Positions 6,983-12,350 of a stretch of DNA of 12,350 bases are shown piece after piece. The notes below the pieces were generated by a model. That model made no database searches and had not been told where the DNA came from. It saw only the letters and a program-made list of their open reading frames with translations. The DNA is from Puia dinghuensis (GTDB taxonomy: Bacteria > Bacteroidota > Bacteroidia > Chitinophagales > Chitinophagaceae), in NCBI GenBank assembly GCA_026224995.1, contig JAMFRX010000537.1, positions 1-12,350 of the forward strand, in the 5' to 3' direction. Numbering within the stretch: the stretch's first letter is position 1; every line of letters starts with the position of its first letter. A program made the position numbers and the translations under genes.

Positions 6983-7669
6983 ATGCCCGATCTGAAACAA
7001 CAGGCAGCCCACGAGGCCGCACAGCTAATACGGCCCGGCGACACCATCGGCCTCGGCGCCGGCTCGACCATGGCCCACCTGATCGCTTCGCTTAAAGAAA
7101 GGCCCGACCTAATGCATTCCCTGAAGACAGTGACATCTTCTTTCGCCACGCGTCAGCGGCTCCTGCAGGAGGGGTTTGTCGTAGTGGAATCCGGCTGGAT
7201 ATCCCGTGTCGACTGGTATTTCGACGGTTGCGACCAGTTCGACCGTCGGCTGAACGCACTCAAGAGTGGGGGAGGAGTCCACGCTGCGGAGAAGGTCCTT
7301 GCCGCCATGGCCGACCAGTTTGTTCTGGTAGGCGACAGCTCCAAAAGGGTAGAACGCCTGAATGGTGTCTTCCCACTTGTCGTCGAAGTGATCCCGGAAG
7401 CGCTCGCCTACGTGCAGGACCGGCTAAAGAGGTTTTTTAACCCTTCCCGGTCCGAGCTGCGGCTAAGCGACAAAAAAGATGGCGCGGTCATCACTGAACG
7501 GGGTAATTTTCTAATAGACAGTTGGTTCGAGCCCTTCCCCGAACCGGCCATGCTGAACGAGCGCGTGATCGCCATCGCCGGTATCCTCGAGCACTCGCTA
7601 TTCTACAACATGGCCCATCGGGCTGTCATTGCCGGCGCCGATGGCATTCAACAGTATACCAAACCATGA
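6983..7669 (+). CDS. rpiA: Ribose-5-phosphate isomerase A
   Basis: The enzyme interconverts ribose 5-phosphate and ribulose 5-phosphate in the non-oxidative pentose phosphate pathway (cytoplasm). The 228-residue length is normal. GLGAGSTM (residues 23-30) is the phosphate-binding loop. Catalytic positions fall on exactly the E. coli numbers: D81 and D84 in DGCDQFD, K94 in ALKSGGG, and the base E103 in HAAEKVLA. The usual DGADE is DGCDQ here, so the Glu after D84 is Gln85; the remainder of the site is intact. VLVGDSSKRVERL (114-126) is a further RpiA signature. The gene sits between a secreted DUF1080 protein (14-base gap) and an SDR dehydrogenase whose ATG overlaps the rpiA stop (ATGA), indicating co-transcription and translational coupling. 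Confidence 0.92.
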   Translation: MPDLKQQAAHEAAQLIRPGDTIGLGAGSTMAHLIASLKERPDLMHSLKTVTSSFATRQRLLQEGFVVVESGWISRVDWYFDGCDQFDRRLNALKSGGGVHAAEKVLAAMADQFVLVGDSSKRVERLNGVFPLVVEVIPEALAYVQDRLKRFFNPSRSELRLSDKKDGAVITERGNFLIDSWFEPFPEPAMLNERVIAIAGILEHSLFYNMAHRAVIAGADGIQQYTKP

Positions 7670-8385
7670 AGACCGTTCTTATTCTCGGCGCTAATTCCGA
7701 CGTCGCCAAAGAGGCTATGCAGCTATACCTTCAACAGGGTTTCCAGGTGATCGCGGCTTCCCGCAGCCTTACGGAGATCGATGCCTTTGTTGTCGCCCGG
7801 GCGCTTCCCGCAGAGAGGGTCGTGACCCGTTATTTCGACGCTACGGCATTCGGCGACCATGGCGCCTTCTATGCGGCCCTGCCGGCCAAACCGCATATAG
7901 TGCTCTATGCTGCCGGCTTCCAGGTGACCAATGATCAGGCCCTTGTGGACTGGCCCGGGACACTCAGAATGATGAACACACACTATGCCGGGGCCGTCTC
8001 CATCCTCAACCTCGTAGCGATGGATGCCGGAAATCCCCACCTGGAACGGATAATCGGCCTGTCTTCCCTTTCAGGCGTGCGTGGCCGTAAGAGCAACTTC
8101 ATCTATGGCAGCACAAAAGCTGCCTTCACTACCTATCTTGGCGGCCTGCGGCAATATCTTTCGCCGCGCAAGGTCGTCGTCAACGCAGTAGTGGCCGGCT
8201 ATATCCGGAGTAAGATGACTGCCGGCCTGACCCTGCCGGAATCGTTGTTGCTGGAGCCAGCCTACATCGCCCGCGCCGTAGTCGGCGCCGGCAATGGATT
8301 CACGCTCGTGCCGGGATTCAAGTGGAAGATCATTTATCAGATACTTCGGCTTCTGCCGGAGAGCCTTGTGGCAAAGCTGCCTTAA
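7666..8385 (+). CDS. SDR-family NAD(P)-dependent oxidoreductase, DprE2-like
   Basis: The 239-residue short-chain dehydrogenase has a Rossmann fold. It opens VLILGANSDVAKEA (a shortened GxxxGxG loop, residues 4-17) and has LYAAG at 80-84 (the NAG-type strand), N104, catalytic S134 (GLSSLSG) and Y147/K151 (YGSTKAAF). The stretch RKSNFIYGSTKAAF, the VAGYIRSKMTAGL segment and the C-terminal LLPESLVAKLP recall DprE2, the reductase that turns decaprenyl-phosphoryl-2-keto-arabinose into the arabinose form. No DprE1 oxidase is adjacent, so the substrate here is open and the name marks only resemblance. Its start overlaps the rpiA stop by 4 bases. Its last 56 bases overlap the 3' end of the convergent MFS gene. 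The SDR family call is firm; the subfamily is moderate. Confidence 0.88.
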   Translation: MKTVLILGANSDVAKEAMQLYLQQGFQVIAASRSLTEIDAFVVARALPAERVVTRYFDATAFGDHGAFYAALPAKPHIVLYAAGFQVTNDQALVDWPGTLRMMNTHYAGAVSILNLVAMDAGNPHLERIIGLSSLSGVRGRKSNFIYGSTKAAFTTYLGGLRQYLSPRKVVVNAVVAGYIRSKMTAGLTLPESLLLEPAYIARAVVGAGNGFTLVPGFKWKIIYQILRLLPESLVAKLP

Positions 8386-9547
8386 TGGCCAATACTCCCA
8401 TGGCCAGCAGCGTAGTTCCCGCCATCACCGCAACCATCGGGATCGCCGTCCCATTGCTGAAAGCGCTCACGGCAATGGACGCCAGCGCTCCGATACCCAT
8501 TTGCAGGGTGCCCAGCAACGACGAGGCCGTACCCGCATTCTTGTCAAAAGGCGCCAGCGCCAGCGCCGCGGCGTTGGGATAGGTATAGCCCAGACAGGCC
8601 AAAAAGAGGAAGAGAAAGAAGATCGTAAAGCCCAGGCCAAACCAGCCGGCTATGGTCCCTGCCAAAAAGATCACGGCGACGATCACCTGCCCTGTTAGCG
8701 CGACGCGGATGATCTGTTCGCTGGTATACCGCTTGAGCAGGAGACCATTGAATTGACTGAGCACAATAAAGGCCACCGAGAGGAAGGCGAAGATCCACCC
8801 GTACTCCCGCTTGCCGACATGAAAGATCTCCATGAACAGGATCGGCGACCCTGAGACGTAGGCGAACAGACCAGAAAAGGCAAATGCCTCTATTAAAGTA
8901 TAGACCAGGAACTGCCGCACCCGCAGCACAGACATGAAATTCCGGATTATAGGCGCAGGACGAAGCGAGAAGCTCCGGTCCGGCGGGTAGCTCTCCGGAA
9001 GAAAGAAGATAGTCAGGAAGGTAATGATCACGCTCAGGATGCCGAGGATCAGGAAGACGGTGCGCCAGCCGAAGGCCACCACAACATAACCGCCTACCGT
9101 CGGTGCGATCATCGGGCTTGCACCTACGACCAGCAACAATAGGGAAAAGACTTTGGCGCTCTCTTTGGCGCCGAAGAGATCCCGTACCATTGCCATCGCC
9201 GCTACCTGCGCCCCGCAGCTGCCGACGGCCTGGATAAAGCGCAGCAGGATAAGCGTGTGGATATCCCTGGCCTGCATGCAGATCACCGTGGCGACGATAT
9301 AAAGCGCCAGCCCGGCGTAGAGCGGTTTCTTCCTGCCATGACGGTCCAGCAAAGGGCCATACACCAGCTGACCTACGGCGATGCCTATAAAATAGCTCGA
9401 CAGCGACAAGGCTACCGTCGCGGTGTTGGTCTTCAGGCTGCGGGCGATGTCCTCGAAGCCGGGCAGGTACATGTCGATGGAGAAAGGGCCGATCGTTGTG
9501 AGCAGGCCCAGGATAAGAATATAGGTGAAATACTTGCTTTTCGTCAT
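8330..9547 (-). CDS. Bcr/CflA-type MFS drug-resistance exporter
   Basis: The ~405-residue inner-membrane protein has about 12 hydrophobic segments. It opens with YILILGLLTTIGPFSIDMYL, the hallmark of the Bcr/CflA (14-TMS-unrelated DHA1) group, with Asp25 in TM1. The loop 2-3 MFS motif A is GPLLDRHGRKKP (64-75). LRFIQAVGSCGAQVAAMAMV in TM4 and GASPMIAPTVGGYV in TM5 (motif C-like) mark a proton-coupled drug antiporter. FNGLLLKRYTSEQI and LGYTYPNAAALALAPF fit the C-terminal half. The start is uncertain: the ATG at 9547 (MTKSKYF) gives the usual N-terminus; the ATG at 9565 would add six residues. A TTG further up lies in the FKBP promoter. The polar tail (SPAEAEVSDK) is what overlaps the SDR gene. 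The exported compound cannot be told from sequence. Confidence 0.92.
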   Translation of the reverse strand: MTKSKYFTYILILGLLTTIGPFSIDMYLPGFEDIARSLKTNTATVALSLSSYFIGIAVGQLVYGPLLDRHGRKKPLYAGLALYIVATVICMQARDIHTLILLRFIQAVGSCGAQVAAMAMVRDLFGAKESAKVFSLLLLVVGASPMIAPTVGGYVVVAFGWRTVFLILGILSVIITFLTIFFLPESYPPDRSFSLRPAPIIRNFMSVLRVRQFLVYTLIEAFAFSGLFAYVSGSPILFMEIFHVGKREYGWIFAFLSVAFIVLSQFNGLLLKRYTSEQIIRVALTGQVIVAVIFLAGTIAGWFGLGFTIFFLFLFLACLGYTYPNAAALALAPFDKNAGTASSLLGTLQMGIGALASIAVSAFSNGTAIPMVAVMAGTTLLAMGVLAIKAALPQGSPAEAEVSDK

Positions 9548-9565
9548 TACGTCCGATTGTGTCAT

Positions 9566-9573
9566 TATCTTTG
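9566..9573 (+). promoter_or_regulatory. -7 promoter box for the FKBP gene
   Basis: TATCTTTG is an exact TAnnTTTG match ending 14 bases before the FKBP ATG (9588). It abuts the alternative MFS start at 9565 on the other strand, so the two divergent genes share an extremely short control region. No -33 TTTG at 19 bases is apparent. Confidence 0.55.
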
Positions 9574-9587
9574 CCAAAATTTATACC

Positions 9588-10022
9588 ATGGGCATCGCCG
9601 ACAAGCTCTTCAACCTCAATAAAGAAAAATCCGCCGCCAACCTCAAAGCCGGCCAGGACTTCCTCGAAGCCAATAAGTCTAAAGCGGGTGTCGTCACGCT
9701 TCCTAGCGGCCTGCAGTACAAAGTGCTGGTAGAAGGCACCGGCCCCAAGCCCGCCGCCGTCAACAATGTCACCTGCCACTACCACGGCACCCTTATCGAC
9801 GGTACGGTCTTCGATAGCTCCGTCAGCCGCGGTCAACCCGCCAGCTTCCCGCTGAACGCCGTCATCAAAGGCTGGACAGAGGGTCTGCAGCTTATGCCTA
9901 CGGGTAGTAAATGGCGCTTCTTCATTCCGTCTGCCCTGGGTTATGGGGATAGGCAAGTCTCCGCGCAGATCGGTCCAAACAGCACCCTGATCTTCGACGT
10001 GGAGCTCATTTCGTTCAAATGA
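9588..10022 (+). CDS. FKBP-type peptidyl-prolyl cis-trans isomerase (cytoplasmic, FklB-like)
   Basis: The 144-residue protein has no signal peptide. A short charged N-terminal helix (residues 1-30, KEKSAANLKAGQDFLEANK) is typical of the entry helix before the FKBP domain in FklB/FkpA-type proteins. The domain starts with LPSGLQYKVLVEGTGPKP (38-55), then HYHGTLIDGTVFDSS (64-78) with the active-site Tyr, Phe and Asp, VIKGWTEGLQLM (92-103) with the floor Trp, and FFIPSALGYGDR (111-122). It ends with STLIFDVELISF (132-143). It would speed proline isomerisation during folding in the cytoplasm. The ATG at 9588 is used because an upstream extension crosses the -7 box and the MFS start. Its stop overlaps the stop of the convergent Dabb gene by 8 bases. 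Confidence 0.94.
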   Translation: MGIADKLFNLNKEKSAANLKAGQDFLEANKSKAGVVTLPSGLQYKVLVEGTGPKPAAVNNVTCHYHGTLIDGTVFDSSVSRGQPASFPLNAVIKGWTEGLQLMPTGSKWRFFIPSALGYGDRQVSAQIGPNSTLIFDVELISFK

Positions 10023-10434
10023 TGCGGGAATAGAGGTTTATCGCGTCATACACGACCACCTTTTCCCAAAGGTGACTGCAATTCTTGATAAAAGCCTGGT
10101 GGAGCTCATGCGACTGATAGTTGGCCTGTCCGGCCAGGTCTTCAAAGAACATGAGCTCCGAAACCTGCCAGGAAGCATCTACGACATCGCGCTTCTCCGT
10201 ATTGGCCAGTACGCCGACGTACAATTCTTTGATCAACGGAATGCCTGCCAGGGTCTTCAAGCCTGCTACCAGCGCATCCCGGTCTTCTGTGGAGGCCGGG
10301 TTCTTCAGCCAGAAGAACACATGATGTACGACCGGCGGACGCTTTACTTCGACGACTCCCACAGGTAAGCCAAATAGGGCCGCAGCCGTGGCCGCCCCCG
10401 TCCCGAGAAACTCTTTTCTATTCTGTTTTTCCAT
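10015..10434 (-). CDS. Dabb (stress-responsive A/B barrel) domain protein with Tat-like leader
   Basis: The 139-residue protein begins NRKEFLGTGAATAAALFGLP, which resembles a twin-arginine leader (SRRxFLK) but has Arg-Lys in place of Arg-Arg. If it works, the protein is exported folded to the periplasm. The mature part fits the Dabb ferredoxin-like barrel: VVHHVFFWLK (residues 35-44), a helix with DALVAGLKTLAGIP, the strand WQVSELMFFEDLAGQANYQS, then HELHQAFIKNC and WEKVVVYDAIN near the C-terminus. Dabb proteins are small dimers of varied and often unknown role; no catalytic function is claimed. The start is the only ATG before the leader. The gene is convergent with FKBP (8-base overlap) and divergent from the sorting-domain gene, with a 163-base spacer between start codons. 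Confidence 0.82.
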   Translation of the reverse strand: MEKQNRKEFLGTGAATAAALFGLPVGVVEVKRPPVVHHVFFWLKNPASTEDRDALVAGLKTLAGIPLIKELYVGVLANTEKRDVVDASWQVSELMFFEDLAGQANYQSHELHQAFIKNCSHLWEKVVVYDAINLYSRII

Positions 10435-10452
10435 AGACTTTTATTTTCGCAG

Positions 10453-10460
10453 CTAAGATA
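10453..10460 (-). promoter_or_regulatory. Weak -7 box candidate for the Dabb gene
   Basis: On the minus strand TATCTTAG (two bases short of a full TAnnTTTG match at best) lies 18 bases before the ATG, with a TTGG about 16 bases further upstream. The remainder of the 163-base spacer (10435-10597) is AT-richer, but I could not assign a promoter for the gene to its right. Confidence 0.3.
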
Positions 10461-10597
10461 CCGGCGTTTCGGGTCCCAATTTTGGAAATTTACTCCTTTT
10501 TAGGAACCGGGACCGGCCGAAATCATACGTAATGCGTTAAAAATAAATTGTTTATGATATGGCATCGCTCTTGTCCTCCAAGGGTAATTCTATATCC

Positions 10598-11761
10598 ATG
10601 CGTAAAACTATTTTCTTCACCCTGATCCTGATTGCCCTGACTTATTCCAGCCAGGCCCAGATCATCAGCGAATTCACCTGGGATAGCAACCCCGTAACTC
10701 AGGCCGCCATCGGCCCCAACGGCACATCGGCAAGTTCGACCGCAGCATCCAGCACCGGTGGCAATGGTGGAACCAACGGTCTCAATGCCGGCACCGGCGG
10801 CAACATCGATCTCATCGTACCCGGATCGGTATTCGAGATCCCCGGCATCGACGTCTCCATCGATTTTCAGAAGGAAGAGAATGGGGCCAGCTTCTTTGCG
10901 CTTGGCGGCCTGGACTTTGGCATCTCCACCGGCGCCATCTATGCGAAATTGCCTTTTACCAGCGGTGTCCTCACCCTGAACTCCATCGCTGCCGTACCGG
11001 CTACCGGCTGGCATACCTATCGCTTCGTCTACAACAACAATACCGGCAACTTCACTGTTTCCGTCGACGGCGTTACTTCTTATAACACTAATATCGAAAC
11101 CGGAGGAACGGCCCTCTCCTGGACCGGCGCGACTACCGTCACCATCGGCGGCCTCATGGACGGATCGGGATCGAATAAAGCCGAATTGGATAACCTTATC
11201 GTACAATCTCCCCCCGTGATCCTGCCCCTGCAGCTCCTCTCTTTCGATGCTGTCAACCAGGGAACGGTCAACCGGCTCCAGTGGGCTGCGGCGCAGGAAA
11301 CGCAGCTGTTGAACTATACGATAGAACGCTCCGCTGACGGCCTCCAATTCGACCCTATCGGTAGTGTAACGCCACAGCAGGATCATGCCTATGCTTTCGT
11401 AGACAATGCTCCTTCTGCCACAAGCTATTATCGATTGACTATGACAGATGTGGACGGAGCGTCCACGTATTCCGCCGTCAAAAAGGTGAGCATTGCCACG
11501 GAGGGCGCCGTTTCCCTCGCCTGCTTTCCCAATCCCGCCGTTGACTATGCCTATTTGCGTTTCGATGGCGTCCCTGCCGCCGGCTATCGCTATTCCGTCT
11601 TTGCGGCCGATGGAAGGCTTTTGCAGAATGGCGCATTTACCATCAGTGGAGATGGTCAGCAGGTAGGCATAAATCTAAGCACCGTTCCGAAGGGAATGCT
11701 TTTCATCCGCCTTCAATCCGATGAAGGCGCCGCTTCTACCCTTGAGCTGCTTAAAAAGTAA
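10598..11761 (+). CDS. Exported LamG-like protein with C-terminal type IX secretion sorting domain
   Basis: The 387-residue protein has a signal peptide MRKTIFFTLILIALTYSSQA (1-20), then a Gly/Ser/Thr/Asn-rich linker (about 41-68). A beta-sandwich region (about 70-203) with VSIDFQKEENGASFFALGG and WHTYRFVYNNNTGNFTVSVD resembles LamG/concanavalin domains. LPLQLLSFDAVNQGTVNRLQ (209-228) with NYTIERSADGLQF and ATSYYRLTMTDVDGASTYS is the fibronectin-III-like module that precedes sorting tails in Bacteroidota. The last ~80 residues (CFPNPAVDYAYLRF, then YSVFAADGRLLQNG and LSTVPKGMLFIRLQ) are a type A T9SS sorting domain, so the protein should cross the outer membrane and be released or anchored. 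The ATG at 10598 is chosen over an upstream in-frame ATG at 10559 because the signal peptide follows directly. Ligand and role are unknown. Its stop is 7 bases from the stop of the convergent neighbour. Confidence 0.85.
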   Translation: MRKTIFFTLILIALTYSSQAQIISEFTWDSNPVTQAAIGPNGTSASSTAASSTGGNGGTNGLNAGTGGNIDLIVPGSVFEIPGIDVSIDFQKEENGASFFALGGLDFGISTGAIYAKLPFTSGVLTLNSIAAVPATGWHTYRFVYNNNTGNFTVSVDGVTSYNTNIETGGTALSWTGATTVTIGGLMDGSGSNKAELDNLIVQSPPVILPLQLLSFDAVNQGTVNRLQWAAAQETQLLNYTIERSADGLQFDPIGSVTPQQDHAYAFVDNAPSATSYYRLTMTDVDGASTYSAVKKVSIATEGAVSLACFPNPAVDYAYLRFDGVPAAGYRYSVFAADGRLLQNGAFTISGDGQQVGINLSTVPKGMLFIRLQSDEGAASTLELLKK

Positions 11762-11768
11762 GCCCGGC

Positions 11769-12350
11769 TCACAGGTGACGGCAGATCATCATTACCTTAC
11801 AGATGCCCACGGGATTGCATACCACATTGCCCGGAGTGAAACAAGTGTTGAGCCGCGTAAGCGAGGGCTCCGAGATCTGCCAGCCCAATGGCAGCAGGGG
11901 GCAGTAACGTTGCTGGCGGTCGTCTACTATGCAGGTGGCGGTAGGCCAGATCGCGCAATAGTCCGCCCGGATCGAGTCACCCGGCAACAGCGGACCTTCA
12001 TAGCGAAACCGGATGGCGCTGTCTGCCGCGGTAGCATTCCCATCGATGCCGCTGTTGATGATGCCAATGATAGGGCTTATCGGCTCCCAGCGGTTAGATA
12101 CCAGCTGTCGCGGGTCGGGCTGCTCGTCCAGCGATGACCGTGGGCTGTTGGAGATGCTGACGAAGTAGAAGTGAATTTTATGCATTAGCTTCCTGACGAC
12201 AGGGTCGGACTTAGTGCTATCCATCGCCCATCGCTGAAGAGCCAGGAAGATATCTTCGGACGTCGAGGCGCCGCTGTTGTCCTTACCGCCGCCATCCATA
12301 AAATGATAGCCGGGTCCCATCCTGCCGCTGGGGCTCATATAAGGGAAACG
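11769..12350 (-). CDS. Patatin-like phospholipase-family protein, C-terminal part (runs off the right edge)
   Basis: The minus-strand frame stays open to the window edge, giving 193 residues of a longer protein. At its visible start RFPYMSPSGRMGPGYHFMDG leads into DGGGKDNSG, the wording around the catalytic Asp (codon 12294-12296) of the patatin Ser-Asp dyad (DGG/DGA). The Ser lipase motif GxSxG would be upstream, outside the window. EDIFLALQRW and KIHFYFVSISNSP continue the family pattern, as does PLGWQISEPSLTRLN further on. The final part is rich in Cys (seven in about the last 60 residues), which is unusual and suggests disulfides in an exported protein. An internal ATG at 12338 is unlikely to be the start. 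The family call rests on the DGG region and general resemblance, so it is moderate; it could be another lysophospholipase-like hydrolase. Confidence 0.55.
   Translation of the reverse strand, partial: RFPYMSPSGRMGPGYHFMDGGGKDNSGASTSEDIFLALQRWAMDSTKSDPVVRKLMHKIHFYFVSISNSPRSSLDEQPDPRQLVSNRWEPISPIIGIINSGIDGNATAADSAIRFRYEGPLLPGDSIRADYCAIWPTATCIVDDRQQRYCPLLPLGWQISEPSLTRLNTCFTPGNVVCNPVGICKVMMICRHL

Noticed and set aside
8544..9956. 470-codon minus-strand frame spanning the MFS and FKBP genes
   Set aside because: It crosses two well-supported genes in another frame, and the translation is Arg/Gly/Ala-rich nonsense.
10435..10597. Promoter or regulatory RNA for the sorting-domain gene
   Set aside because: The spacer is AT-richer, but I found no TAnnTTTG box, stable hairpin or riboswitch-like pattern pointing to the right-hand gene.
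1..12350. tRNA, rRNA, CRISPR arrays, insertion sequences, phage or toxin-antitoxin genes
   Set aside because: Reading both strands showed no cloverleaf, spaced repeats, transposase motifs or terminal inverted repeats. Apart from the left-end fungal piece, the window looks like ordinary chromosome.

Overview
Almost the whole window (from about base 385 to the end) reads as a soil-type Bacteroidota chromosome, most like Chitinophagaceae. The signs are a GC-rich coding style, intergenic -7 boxes of the TAnnTTTG type instead of E. coli-type promoters, a protein ending in a type IX secretion sorting domain, a PafA-type alkaline phosphatase, and short alternating transcription units. The species cannot be named from the sequence.

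The first ~385 bases are different. Read on the minus strand they encode the C-terminal part of a fungal (Agaricomycete-like) caspase-domain protein, interrupted by a canonical 52-base spliceosomal intron. This piece is visibly poorer in G+C and abuts, mid-gene, the second half of a bacterial ABC transporter ATPase. The best explanation is a chimeric contig joining fungal and bacterial DNA at roughly 365-392, not a gene fusion.

Bacterial layout, left to right. (1) C-terminal fragment of an ABC ATPase (+). (2) Secreted M1 metallopeptidase (+), ended by a strong hairpin terminator. (3) zwf, glucose-6-phosphate dehydrogenase (+), whose -7 box lies almost on its start codon. (4) PafA-like alkaline phosphatase (-), convergent with zwf. 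(5) A probable three-gene operon (+): secreted DUF1080/3-keto-disaccharide hydrolase-like protein, rpiA, and a DprE2-like short-chain dehydrogenase that overlaps rpiA by 4 bases. (6) Bcr/CflA-type MFS exporter (-), whose 3' end overlaps the dehydrogenase by 56 bases. (7) FKBP peptidyl-prolyl isomerase (+), divergent from the MFS gene. (8) Dabb (stress-responsive A/B barrel) protein (-), overlapping the FKBP 3' end by 8 bases. (9) Exported LamG-like protein with a type IX sorting tail (+). (10) C-terminal part of a patatin-like protein (-), running off the right edge.

The genes do not form an obvious single system. Two pentose-phosphate enzymes (zwf, rpiA) lie about 2.6 kb apart. Several products are exported for nutrient handling: peptidase, phosphatase, sugar hydrolase-like protein and sorting-domain protein. 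The DUF1080-rpiA-SDR operon is the most coherent unit and may concern oxidised or keto-sugar metabolism, but that is inference. I found no tRNA, rRNA, CRISPR array, insertion sequence or phage gene, and no gene-free stretch over 300 bases.
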